64,000 nucleotides of DNA from Chersky-806 sp038252255. GTDB taxonomy: Bacteria > Actinomycetota > Acidimicrobiia > IMCC26256 > JAENVU01. Positions within the stretch are counted from its first letter, which is position 1. Each line of letters starts with the position of its first letter. Shown piece after piece: positions 32,863-40,921 of the stretch. The DNA lies in the NCBI GenBank assembly GCA_038252255.1, contig JBBSAM010000007.1, positions 62,001 through 126,000 on the forward strand. The letters run 5' to 3'. A program made the translations under genes and the position numbers. The notes beneath the pieces were generated by a model that worked only from the letters and a program-made list of their open reading frames with translations, searched no databases and had not been told where the DNA came from.

Positions 32863-33792
32863 ATGGGAACGCTGGACGGGAAGGTCGCGATCGTCACCGG
32901 CGCGGGCCGGGGAATCGGGCGCGGCGAGGCGATGCTGCTGGCCCGGGAGGGCGCCCGGGTCGTGGTGAACGATCTCGGGGTCGCCCGCGAGGGTGACGGC
33001 GCGGACGGCACTCCGGCTCAGGAGGTCGTGGACGAGATCGTCGCGGCCGGGGGCACGGCGATCGTCAACGGGAACGACGTCTCGTCGTGGTCCGGGGCCC
33101 AGGAGCTCATCGCGGCCGCGGTGGGCGAGTTCGGCCGGCTCGACATCCTGGTGAACAACGCGGGCATCCTGCGCGACGCGATGAGCTTCAACATGAGCGA
33201 AGACGACTGGGACGCGGTCATCCGTGTCCATCTCAAAGGCCACTTCGCGCCCAGCCGCTTCGCGTGCGCGTACTGGCGTGAGCAGGCGAAGGCGAACGAC
33301 AACGCACCCACCGGCGGGCGAATCATCAACACGGTGAGCGAGTCGGGCCTCTTCGGAATGGTCGGGCAGGCGAACTACTCCGCCGCCAAGGCCGGCATCG
33401 CGTCGATGACGCTCGTGCTCGCGCGGGAGATGAAGAAGTACGGCGTGACGGTGAACGCCGTCGCGCCTCGCGCGCGCACCCGCATGACCGCGACAGTCGG
33501 CGGCGCCGAACAGTTCATGCAGGCGAAGGAAGGAGAGTACGACCCCTGGCATCCCGACAACGTCGCGCCACTCGTGGGCTTCCTCGCGTCTAACGATGCC
33601 GCGGACGTGAGCGGGCAGGTCTTCGTGATGTGGGGCGCGCACGCCTACCTCATGTCCGGGTGGTCGCTCGCCAACGACCTGGACGCCGGCGGTCAGCGCT
33701 TCACCGTCGCCGACCTGATCGCGCGAAAGGGCGAGCTCTTCGCGCCGGTCGAGCGCGGCAGCAAGATCCCGGCGATGGGATTCGGCCTATGA
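32863..33792 (+). CDS. SDR of the multifunctional-enzyme/Hsd4A type (3-hydroxyacyl-CoA dehydrogenase-like)
   Basis: The protein is 309 residues, longer than a classical SDR because of a C-terminal extension. The cofactor motif is IVTGAGRGIGRGEA at 10-23, then NNAG near residue 104. The catalytic Ser is in NTVSESG and Tyr-Lys in ANYSAAKAG. The insertion VVVNDLGVAREGDG after beta2 and the extended C-terminus are typical of the dehydrogenase domain of MFE-2 and of mycobacterial Hsd4A (ChsB1), which oxidise 3-hydroxyacyl-CoA of steroid side chains. It overlaps the following acyl-CoA ligase gene by 4 bp (ATGA). Confidence 0.85.
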   Translation: MGTLDGKVAIVTGAGRGIGRGEAMLLAREGARVVVNDLGVAREGDGADGTPAQEVVDEIVAAGGTAIVNGNDVSSWSGAQELIAAAVGEFGRLDILVNNAGILRDAMSFNMSEDDWDAVIRVHLKGHFAPSRFACAYWREQAKANDNAPTGGRIINTVSESGLFGMVGQANYSAAKAGIASMTLVLAREMKKYGVTVNAVAPRARTRMTATVGGAEQFMQAKEGEYDPWHPDNVAPLVGFLASNDAADVSGQVFVMWGAHAYLMSGWSLANDLDAGGQRFTVADLIARKGELFAPVERGSKIPAMGFGL

Positions 33793-35345
33793 ATCCTCCG
33801 TGGGGTGAGCTCCAGGTCGACCAGCTCCGGTACATGGCGACGAAGTACGGCGGGGAGGTCGCGTACCGGGTCCTGGACGCCGGTACCTCGCTGACGTTCG
33901 CGGAGTGGGACGAGCAGTCGAACCGGCTGGCCCGGTTCCTCGTGCACCAGGGCGTCGAGCCCGGCGACCGGATCTCGATCTACCTGCCCGGCGACGAGGC
34001 CCTGCGCTGGATCATCACCTACGCGGCGACGCACAAGGCGGGCGCCGTTGCCGTACCGACCAACACGAGGCTCTCGGTGCCCGAGCTGGTGACGATCCTC
34101 GGGCATGCCGAGGCGGTCGCATGCATCACGTGTGAGTCTCTGGTGGAGACCGCGGTCACGGTGCGCGACCAGCTTCCGAGCCTCCGCCTCGTCGTGACCG
34201 CGGGCGGCGCGACCGGCACGGTGTTCGAGTACGAGGAAGCACTGCACGAAGACGGGTCGGACATCCAAGTGCCACGAGACCTCGACGATCTCGCCGACAT
34301 CATGTACACGTCGGGTACCACCGGTCTCCCCAAGGGAGTCGCGGTCCGTCACCGCAACGTCGCCATGCTCCCCAACCACGATCCGAAGTGGACCGGGGCG
34401 GGCTGGCTGCACGGCGCGCCGTTGTTCACCTTCGCCGGCATCGCGTTCATCTACAACCCCATGAAGATGGGTCTCCACGGGATGTACCTGCCGAAATTCG
34501 ACGCGTCGCGGTGGCTCGAGATCGTCGAGAGGGAACGTCCGCCGATGGCATTTCTCGTGCCGGCGATGGCCGAGCTGCTCGTCGCCAACCCGGAGCTGTC
34601 CGAGCGCGACCTCACGAGCTTGCGCATGCTCTCGATCGGCAGCGCACCGCTCGCCCCACACACGCTCCTCGCCCTCCAGGAGCGCCTGCCGGACGCGGTG
34701 GTGTCGAACTCCTATGGCATGACCGAGGCCGGGCCCGCGTTCATCTTGATGCCGAAGGAAGAGGTCCGGAAGCGGATCGGATCCGTGGGCAAGCCGGTCG
34801 GCCCGACCGAGCTCCGGATCGTGCGCGACGACGAGTCGACGTGCGACCCGGGTGAGGTGGGCGAGGTGCTCACCCGCATGTCGGGCCGCCAGCGTGAGTA
34901 CTACAAGGACGAGGCGGCGACCGCGCGCACCTGGACCGAGGACGGCTGGCTACGCAGCGGCGACCTCGGGTACCTCGACGAGGACGGGTTCCTGTACCTC
35001 GTCGGCCGCAAGAAGGACCTCATCATCCGGGGCGGGAACAACATCTACCCGACCGACGTCGAAGCCGTGCTGCTCGAGCACCCGGCCGTGCAGGAAGCCG
35101 CGGTCGTCGGCATCCCGCACGCGGTGCTCGGCGAGGACGTCGCCGCCTTCGTGGTCCCCCGCCCCGAGCGGGCACTGGTCGACGACGAGCTGCTCGCGTT
35201 CTGCGCCGAGCGCCTGGCCGACTACAAGCGCCCGCGCCAGCTCCACGTCGTCGACGAGCTCCCCCGCAACGCCACGGGCAAGGTGATGAAGCACCTGCTG
35301 CAGGTCCCGGTGGGCAACGGGACCGGCGACGAAGCCTCGCGCTAG
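33789..35345 (+). CDS. AMP-dependent acyl-CoA ligase (FadD type)
   Basis: The protein is 518 residues from the ATG at 33789. The AMP/P-loop motif YTSGTTGLPKG is intact at 173-183, followed by SYGMTEAG (A5), GDLGYLDEDGFLYLVGRKKDLIIRGGNNIYP (A7-A8) and the A10 lysine in LPRNATGKVMKH. It should activate a carboxylic acid, probably a lipid or steroid-derived acid, to its CoA ester. Coupling to the Hsd4A-like SDR supports a role at the entry of a beta-oxidation-like pathway. Confidence 0.9.
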   Translation: MNPPWGELQVDQLRYMATKYGGEVAYRVLDAGTSLTFAEWDEQSNRLARFLVHQGVEPGDRISIYLPGDEALRWIITYAATHKAGAVAVPTNTRLSVPELVTILGHAEAVACITCESLVETAVTVRDQLPSLRLVVTAGGATGTVFEYEEALHEDGSDIQVPRDLDDLADIMYTSGTTGLPKGVAVRHRNVAMLPNHDPKWTGAGWLHGAPLFTFAGIAFIYNPMKMGLHGMYLPKFDASRWLEIVERERPPMAFLVPAMAELLVANPELSERDLTSLRMLSIGSAPLAPHTLLALQERLPDAVVSNSYGMTEAGPAFILMPKEEVRKRIGSVGKPVGPTELRIVRDDESTCDPGEVGEVLTRMSGRQREYYKDEAATARTWTEDGWLRSGDLGYLDEDGFLYLVGRKKDLIIRGGNNIYPTDVEAVLLEHPAVQEAAVVGIPHAVLGEDVAAFVVPRPERALVDDELLAFCAERLADYKRPRQLHVVDELPRNATGKVMKHLLQVPVGNGTGDEASR

Positions 35346-35359
35346 CCTCGCCCGCCGTA

Positions 35360-35377
35360 CCTGACACCGGCGTCATC
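35360..35377. promoter_or_regulatory. Shared 18-bp operator, copy 7
   Basis: CCTGACACCGGCGTCATC sits 11 bp upstream of the MaoC-like GTG at 35389 and 14 bp after the ligase stop. It therefore probably serves the MaoC-like gene. Confidence 0.72.
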
Positions 35378-35388
35378 CAGGGGGGAAC

Positions 35389-35847
35389 GTGGCACTCACC
35401 GAGCTCAAGGGCCAGCAGACCGGTTCGCAGAAGGTGCGCATCGAGCGAGGCCCGGTGCGCGTGTTCGCGCAGGCCCTCCTCGACCACGACCCGGTGTACG
35501 ACGGCGACGACGCACCGGTTCCGCCCACATTCCCGTTCGTCATGCCGTTCTGGGGCTCGCTCGGCCAGGGAGGCGCGGCCGGGCTGCCGATCGAGAAGCT
35601 GCGCGGCCCCGGGCGGGCGATCCTCCACGGGGAGCAGGGCTTCGAGTTCACCCGTTATCCCCGCGTCGGCGACGTGCTCGACGGGGTGACCACGGTGACG
35701 GACGTGTACGAGAAGGAACGTTCGAACGGCGGAAAGCTCGAGTTCTACGTCACCGAGACCGTCTGGTCGGACGCCGGGACCGGCGACCCGGTGTGCACGT
35801 CGACCTTCACGCTCGTCATCAACGTCCGCCCGCCCAAGACCGACTGA
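35389..35847 (+). CDS. MaoC-like N-terminal (FAS1-type) dehydratase domain protein
   Basis: The protein is 152 residues from a GTG with a GGGGGGAA ribosome site. It resembles the N-terminal hot-dog domain of MaoC/FAS1-like dehydratases (VRVFAQALLDHDPVYDG, PPTFPFVMPFWGSLG, HGEQGFEFTRYPRVGDVL). That half often lacks the catalytic Asp-His pair and acts as the regulatory or acyl-binding subunit of a heterodimer. The catalytic MaoC partner could be the gene at 16593, which is under the same operator. Confidence 0.8.
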   Translation: MALTELKGQQTGSQKVRIERGPVRVFAQALLDHDPVYDGDDAPVPPTFPFVMPFWGSLGQGGAAGLPIEKLRGPGRAILHGEQGFEFTRYPRVGDVLDGVTTVTDVYEKERSNGGKLEFYVTETVWSDAGTGDPVCTSTFTLVINVRPPKTD

Positions 35848-35881
35848 CCCCCCACCGACTGACCACCACCCGACCAACCCG

Positions 35882-35929
35882 TTTCGGTGTCGTCTCGACA
35901 CGCCAGAACGTGTCCGATCGACACCGAAA
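35882..35929. repeat. 48-nt intergenic palindrome, TTTCGG type
   Basis: TTTCGGTGTCG (35882-35892) pairs perfectly with CGACACCGAAA (35919-35929), and an inner GACAC/GTGTC stem lies around the centre. It starts 34 bp after the MaoC-like stop and ends 13 bp before the next ATG, so it is also in the leader of the ligase gene. Confidence 0.78.
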
Positions 35930-35942
35930 GGAGAGCTACGCG

Positions 35943-37472
35943 ATGGACGCGCTGCACGGGCTGAGCCTGGCCGACGTGCTGCGCGAGCACCGGCGGAGCT
36001 GGCCGACCCGCACTGCGGTGGTCGACGGAGACGTCCGGCTCACCTACCGCGAGCTCGACGACCGGGTGTCGCAGCTGGCGCACGCGCTCGCCGCGGCGGG
36101 GGTCGGGCCGGGTGATCGCACGTTGTGGCTGGGGCAGAACTCGTTCCGGGTGCTCGAGCTGCTGCTCGCGGCGGCGAAGATCGGCGCCTACTGCTGCCCG
36201 GCGAACTGGCGGCAGAGCATCGACGAGCTCGCGTTCGTCGTCACCGACCTGGAGCCCGCGGTGACGGTGTGGCAGGAGGAGGAGATCGGCGAGACGGTAC
36301 GGGCCGCGCGTGACGTCGCCGGCGCGCCGGGACGGTGGGTGCAGCACGACAGCGCCGAGTACGAGTCGTTCCTCGCCGGGGGTGACACGGCCGACGACTT
36401 CACGCCGCGCGACCCAACCGAGACCGTGCTCCTCGCCTACACCGCCGCGTTCAGCGGACGGCCGAACGCGGCGATGCTGTCGCACACCGCGCTCGTAACC
36501 CAGAGCCTGGTGATGAGCCGCGCGGCCGACATCGGACCCGAGTACGTCTACCTGAACTCCGGTCCGCTCTTCCATCTCGCCACACTCATGCAGACGTTCG
36601 CAACGTTCGTCGCCGGGGGGACGAACGTCTTCACCCGGCGGGTCGAGGCCGAGGAGATGTGCCGTCTCGTCGATGCGGAGCGCTGCACCGGCGCCTTCCT
36701 CGTGGGCCCGACGATCAAGCAGATGGTCGAGGCCAACCGTGACCGCCGCTACGACCTCTCGTCGCTGCGATCCGGGGGGCGCCGGCCGGAGTGGCTCGAG
36801 ATGATCACGCTCGACACCAGCCCGATGGCGCGGAACCCCGGCGGGTACGGCCAGACCGAGGTCACCGGCATGTTGACGTTCAACACCCTCGGCGACGCGA
36901 CGATCGGGACCAGTGGGCGTGCGGCACCCGGCGTGCATGTACGGATCTTCGATCCCGATGATGTCGAGGTGCCCGACGGCGAGACGGGCGAGATCGTGGC
37001 CCGCGGCCCGACCGTCATGAACGGCTACTGGAACCGACCGGTCGAGACGGCCGCGCGGCTGCGCGGCGACTGGCTGCACACCAACGACCTCGGCCGCCGG
37101 GAGGCCGACGGCAGCCTGACCTTCGTCGGACCGAAGACGCGGCTGATCAAGAGCGCGGCGGAGAACGTCTACCCGGCCGAGGTCGAGAGTGCGCTCGAGC
37201 ACCACCCTGCCGTCGCGCAGTGCGCGGTGATCGGCGTGCCCGATCCGAAGTGGACGCAGAGCGTCAAGGCGATCGTCGTGCTCGCGGACGGCGCGACCGC
37301 GTCCGCCGACGAGCTCATCGAGCACGTACGCACGCAGATCGCGTCGTACAAGAAGCCGCGCGATATCGAATTCGTCGACGAGCTGCCCCGGGTCGGTTTC
37401 GCGATCGACTACGACGCGCTCGACGCCCGGTTCGGTGGTGGTGGGTACCCGGGTACCAAGATGCAGCCGTGA
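35943..37472 (+). CDS. Divergent AMP-binding acyl-CoA ligase-like protein with altered catalytic motifs
   Basis: The protein is 509 residues with the fold of the adenylate-forming family (VVDGDVRLTYRELDDRVSQLA, PGGYGQTEVTGML, FVGPKTRLIKSAAENVYP). The ATP phosphate-binding motif, normally YTSGTTGxPKG, reads YTAAFSGRPNAA at 166-177. The region that should carry the A10 catalytic lysine reads LPRVGFAIDYDALDARFG, with no Lys. It may therefore not adenylate normally. It is followed by a DUF2889 gene overlapping by 4 bp, a pair that may act together. Confidence 0.82.
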   Translation: MDALHGLSLADVLREHRRSWPTRTAVVDGDVRLTYRELDDRVSQLAHALAAAGVGPGDRTLWLGQNSFRVLELLLAAAKIGAYCCPANWRQSIDELAFVVTDLEPAVTVWQEEEIGETVRAARDVAGAPGRWVQHDSAEYESFLAGGDTADDFTPRDPTETVLLAYTAAFSGRPNAAMLSHTALVTQSLVMSRAADIGPEYVYLNSGPLFHLATLMQTFATFVAGGTNVFTRRVEAEEMCRLVDAERCTGAFLVGPTIKQMVEANRDRRYDLSSLRSGGRRPEWLEMITLDTSPMARNPGGYGQTEVTGMLTFNTLGDATIGTSGRAAPGVHVRIFDPDDVEVPDGETGEIVARGPTVMNGYWNRPVETAARLRGDWLHTNDLGRREADGSLTFVGPKTRLIKSAAENVYPAEVESALEHHPAVAQCAVIGVPDPKWTQSVKAIVVLADGATASADELIEHVRTQIASYKKPRDIEFVDELPRVGFAIDYDALDARFGGGGYPGTKMQP

Positions 37473-38296
37473 CCACCGACTCGACGCCGCAGCAACCCCA
37501 CGATCCGCCGGCCGTGCGGATGGGCGATCCCGACGGCTCGTACCGGAGGCGGATCCGTCTGGTCACGCTCGATCCGAACACCGTGTGGGGTGGGCTCGAG
37601 GACGACTTCCATCACTTCGAGGTCACGCTCCACCACGACGGCGAGCGCGTGACCGCGATCGAGATGCACGCGGTCCGCTGGCCGTGGGCGACCTGCCCGG
37701 ACGCCGGGCAGGGGCTGCAGGCGCTCGTGGGCATGGAGCTCTCGGACCGGTCGACCGCGGTCGCCGCCGTCACCGACCCGCGCATGAACTGCACGCACCA
37801 GTTCGACCTCGCCGGTCTGTGCGTTGCGCACGCCACCCGGGCCGCCGGGACGCGCCAGTACGACGTCGAGCTCCCGCCCCCGGCCGACGGCACCGTGACC
37901 ACGCGCCTCTGGCGCGACGGCGAGCTCACGTTGGAATGGGAGCTGGCGGTCGGCTCGACCCGGACCCGGGACCTCGTGAGCCCGCCGCCGTTCACCGAGG
38001 CGCCCTGGCGGGGCGGCTTCATGAAGTGGGCCGACGCCAACCTGCCGCCCGAAGCAGCCGAGGCCGCGATCGTGCTCCGGCGGTCGTGCGACATCGGCAT
38101 GGGGCGAGGGATGGACCTCGAGGCGATCTCGGTCGCCGAGGAGCTGGCCGGGATCATGACCGGCATCTGCTACTCGATGCAGCCGGAGATCATGCCGGTC
38201 GCGTTCCGGAACCGCGGATCGATTCGCGACTTCGGTGCGCATCCCGAGACGATGCTCGCCGGCGCGCCGAGCCCGGACGACTCCGCCGAGAGCTAG
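37469..38296 (+). CDS. DUF2889 family protein
   Basis: The protein is 275 residues from the GTG at 37469, coupled to the preceding ligase-like gene by a GTGA overlap. The conserved core includes RRRIRLVTLDPNTVWGGLEDDFHHFEVTL, HAVRWPWATCPDAGQGLQALVGM and MNCTHQFDLAGLCVAHA, which I recognise as the DUF2889 signature. The conserved Cys and His residues suggest metal or thiol chemistry. Function is unknown, and association with catabolic ligases is common. Confidence 0.8.
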   Translation: MTTDSTPQQPHDPPAVRMGDPDGSYRRRIRLVTLDPNTVWGGLEDDFHHFEVTLHHDGERVTAIEMHAVRWPWATCPDAGQGLQALVGMELSDRSTAVAAVTDPRMNCTHQFDLAGLCVAHATRAAGTRQYDVELPPPADGTVTTRLWRDGELTLEWELAVGSTRTRDLVSPPPFTEAPWRGGFMKWADANLPPEAAEAAIVLRRSCDIGMGRGMDLEAISVAEELAGIMTGICYSMQPEIMPVAFRNRGSIRDFGAHPETMLAGAPSPDDSAES

Positions 38297-38303
38297 GGCC
38301 TCG

Positions 38304-38339
38304 CCTGCTCCGCCTGCTCCGACTGCTCCGCCTGCTCCG
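38304..38339. repeat. 9-bp tandem repeat, 4 units
   Basis: CCTGCTCCG is repeated four times (third copy ACTGCTCCG) in the 46-bp gap between two convergent genes. It is probably a slippage product, and no function is visible. Confidence 0.8.
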
Positions 38340-38342
38340 AGA

Positions 38343-39206
38343 TCAGCGCGGGGTGAGGCCGACGAGATCCGCGTAGCGCTTCATCCCCTCGACCGCGTCC
38401 GGCGACCGGGTCCACGGCGCGATGACGAGCCGGGTGACTCCGAGCTCCTCCCACCGCTCCACGTCATCGGTTGAACGCACCGGACCGCCGACGCAGATCT
38501 GGAACGCGCGGTCGAGACCGCGCTCGTGCTCGGACGTCCGTTCTTTGCGCAGCTCGCGGAGACGGTCGATCTGGGCGGCTGCCGATTCGAACGTATGTGC
38601 CATCCCGATCCAACCATCCGCGGCGAGGGCCGCGCGCCGGAGTGCCGTCTTGCTCTCACCGCCCACGAGGATCGGCGGCCACGGTTGCTGTACGGGCTTG
38701 GGCTCGAACGCGACGGCGTCGAAGTCGAAGAACTCACCGTGGTGCTCGACCTGCGGTTCGGTCCAGAGGCGCTTGCACACTGCGAGCGACTCGTCGACCC
38801 GGCGGCCGCGGGTCCGGAAGTCCAGCCCGGCGGCGACCCACTCTTCCTCGAGCCAGCTCGCACCGATGCCGAACTCGCACCGGCCGCCGCTCACGATGTC
38901 GAGCGTCTGCACCGCACGCGCCGCGACGAACGGATGGCGCAGACCGAGGTTGTACACGTGCGTGCCGAGGCGCAGCGCCGGGAAGCGGCCGGCCAGGAAG
39001 CCGAGGTACGTGAACGCGTCGAAGACCGGTGCGGTCGGCGGGACCGGTGGATGGTCTTCGCCGGCTCGGGGCGATCGGCTCATGTGCACTGGCAGGACGA
39101 GATGCTCGGGCAGCCAGACCGACTCGTAGCCAAGTGATTCCGCGGCTGCGGCGGCGTCCAGATGGAAGTGCGGGTTGAGCGCGCCGAGCGCGATGCCGAA
39201 CTTCAC
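38343..39206 (-). CDS. LLM-class F420-dependent oxidoreductase
   Basis: The protein is 287 residues from a GTG at 39206 (VKFGIALGALNPHFHLD). LGYESVWLPEHLVLPVH, LRLGTHVYNLGLRHPF and CEFGIGASWLEEEWVAAGLDF are the typical TIGR03619-like F420 motifs, and PPILVGGESKTALRRAA follows. It is coupled to the SDR gene by a 4-bp overlap and lies under the operator at 40015, so both act in the regulon. The substrate is unknown. Confidence 0.87.
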   Translation of the reverse strand: MKFGIALGALNPHFHLDAAAAAESLGYESVWLPEHLVLPVHMSRSPRAGEDHPPVPPTAPVFDAFTYLGFLAGRFPALRLGTHVYNLGLRHPFVAARAVQTLDIVSGGRCEFGIGASWLEEEWVAAGLDFRTRGRRVDESLAVCKRLWTEPQVEHHGEFFDFDAVAFEPKPVQQPWPPILVGGESKTALRRAALAADGWIGMAHTFESAAAQIDRLRELRKERTSEHERGLDRAFQICVGGPVRSTDDVERWEELGVTRLVIAPWTRSPDAVEGMKRYADLVGLTPR

Positions 39207-39985
39207 GTGCTGTAGGTGCCGTCGGGTTGGCGGTGCCATCCACCGGCGGCCGAGTTCCCACCGTCGACGTGGATCGTGGTGCCGGTGACGAACCCGGACA
39301 GCTTCGGGTTGGCCAGGAAGACGATCGCCGCCGCGACGTCGTCGACGTGACCCGCTCGCGGCAGCGGGGTGCGCACGCCCATGTCCTGACCGATGCCGGG
39401 CGTGGGGATCACGTCGGGTGCGACGCAGTTGACCCGTATGAGCCGCGGTCCGAGCTCGAGCGCCAGGCTCTGCGCGAGGCTCGCCTGCGCGGCCTTCATC
39501 GCGCTGTAGACCGCAAAGCCGGGACCGGCCCGGTGCGCTTCGATCGACGTCACGTTGACGATCGACCCACCCTCGCCCGGCATGAGCGGGACCACGCCGC
39601 GCACGAACGACGCGACGCTGGTGAAGTTCTCGCGGATGAGCGCGTCCTGACCCTTGTCGTTGACGTCGAGGAACGCGGCCTGGAATCCCCCACCCGCGTT
39701 GTTCACGAGGATGTCGACGTGCGCGTGTTCGGCGGCGACCGCGGCGAGCCAGGCACTGACCTGCTCGCCGTCTCGCACGTCGAGCACACCCTGGTCGGCC
39801 CGGCGGCCGAGCGCCTCGATCTCACCCGCGCAGGTCGCGAGGTTCTCCTCGTCACGGTCGCAGACGGCCACATCGGCGCCGAACCGGGCCATGGCGAGTG
39901 CGGTCGCGCGCCCGATGCCGGCGGCGGCACCGGTGACGATCGCGACCCGGCCGTCGAGTCGGGCGTCGTCCGGTCCGAGGGCCAT
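39203..39985 (-). CDS. Classical short-chain dehydrogenase/reductase
   Basis: This is a 260-residue SDR. The cofactor motif is IVTGAAAGIGRA near 16-27, with NNAGGG near residue 95, NVTSIEAH, and YSAMKAA as the catalytic YxxxK. The C-terminus FVTGTTIHVDGGNSAAGGW is typical of FabG-like enzymes. Asp/Arg after beta2 (VCDRDEEN) suggests NAD+ preference. It probably oxidises a hydroxyl group in the pathway. It is divergent from another SDR at 40060, with the operator between them. Confidence 0.88.
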   Translation of the reverse strand: MALGPDDARLDGRVAIVTGAAAGIGRATALAMARFGADVAVCDRDEENLATCAGEIEALGRRADQGVLDVRDGEQVSAWLAAVAAEHAHVDILVNNAGGGFQAAFLDVNDKGQDALIRENFTSVASFVRGVVPLMPGEGGSIVNVTSIEAHRAGPGFAVYSAMKAAQASLAQSLALELGPRLIRVNCVAPDVIPTPGIGQDMGVRTPLPRAGHVDDVAAAIVFLANPKLSGFVTGTTIHVDGGNSAAGGWHRQPDGTYST

Positions 39986-40014
39986 CCGCGGAGGCTAGCG
40001 GCGCCCGCACTGGA

Positions 40015-40032
40015 CATGACGCCAACGTCATA
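40015..40032. promoter_or_regulatory. Shared 18-bp operator, copy 8
   Basis: CATGACGCCAACGTCATA lies between two divergent SDR genes, 29 bp from one start (39985) and 27 bp from the other (40060), so it could control both. Confidence 0.74.
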
Positions 40033-40059
40033 TGCTGTCCCGCGCTCGGACCCCGACGG

Positions 40060-40872
40060 ATGGAGCACGACGTGGGCTACTCGGTCGCAGGCAAGAACGT
40101 GCTGGTCACGGGCGCTTCCTCGGGCATCGGCGCCGCGCTCGCCGAGGGGTTCGCCGCCGCCGGCGCGACCGTCGGCATCTGTGCGAGGCGGGCGGACCGC
40201 CTGGGCGACGTGTTGTCCCGTCTCCAAGCCCACTCGCCGGCATCGCGGAGCTGGACGATCGATCTCGCGGACCTGAACGGCATCGAGCCGTTCGCCCGCC
40301 GGGTGAGCGACGAGCTCGGCGGTGTCGACGTGCTCGTGAACAACGCGGGGATCCCGAAGCGCCGGGTGGTCACCGAGCTCGACGCGGCGACAGTCGAGGC
40401 CGTGATGTCGATCAACTACTTCTCGCCCGTCCGCCTGACCCTCGCCCTGCTACCCGAGCTGATCGAGCGGTCCGGGCGCATCGTGAACATCTCGTCGGTC
40501 GCGGCGAGGCTCGGCCCGCCCGCGGAAGCCGCGTACACCGCGTCGAAAGCCGCGCTCACCGGATGGTCCGAGTCGATGCAGGTCGATCTCGCGGTCGCGG
40601 GGAGCGACGTGCGCGTGCACGTGGTGAACCCGGGCGTCATCGACACGGATCTGTTCCACCTGCCGGACAACGACGAGTCACTCGCGGACATCGAGGCCCT
40701 CCCCGTCGAAGCGATGATCCAGCCGGTGCTCGAGCAGCTGGACTCGGGAACGTTCGAGATCTACGTGCCGGGTTGGTTCGCCGACGTCGTCGGCGGCAAG
40801 TTCCCCGACGTCGGCTCCTTCCTCGCCGGCTCCATCGCCTGGGTCAAGCAACAGCAACAACAACCCACCTGA
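40060..40872 (+). CDS. Short-chain dehydrogenase/reductase
   Basis: This is a 270-residue SDR with VLVTGASSGIGAAL near 14-27, NNAGIPKRRV, NISSVAARLG and YTASKAAL (catalytic YxxxK). The beta2 end ICARRADRL suggests NADP(H). The C-terminal extension (LEQLDSGTFEIYVPGWFADVV) and a short poly-Gln tail are unusual. The stop is 2 bp before a 47-nt palindrome. It is regulated from the shared operator at 40015. Confidence 0.87.
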   Translation: MEHDVGYSVAGKNVLVTGASSGIGAALAEGFAAAGATVGICARRADRLGDVLSRLQAHSPASRSWTIDLADLNGIEPFARRVSDELGGVDVLVNNAGIPKRRVVTELDAATVEAVMSINYFSPVRLTLALLPELIERSGRIVNISSVAARLGPPAEAAYTASKAALTGWSESMQVDLAVAGSDVRVHVVNPGVIDTDLFHLPDNDESLADIEALPVEAMIQPVLEQLDSGTFEIYVPGWFADVVGGKFPDVGSFLAGSIAWVKQQQQQPT

Positions 40873-40874
40873 GA

Positions 40875-40921
40875 TTTTGGCGTCGTTTAGGCCCCGTATA
40901 GGTGCCCAGACGACGCCAAAA
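40875..40921. repeat. 47-nt palindrome, TTTTGGCGTC type, right after SDR stop (left flank of DUF559 gene)
   Basis: The stem runs from GATTTTGGCGTCGT (40873-40886) to 40910-40923 with 14 perfect pairs. It is 44/47 identical to the copy at 41906-41952. Position 16/32 of the element is G:C here and C:G in the other copy. It overlaps the stop codon of the DUF559 gene and lies 2 bp after the SDR stop. Confidence 0.88.

Noticed and set aside
38304..38339. Four 9-bp repeats as a possible CRISPR or iteron array
   Set aside because: The units are directly adjacent with no spacers and no cas or rep gene is near, so simple slippage is enough to explain them.
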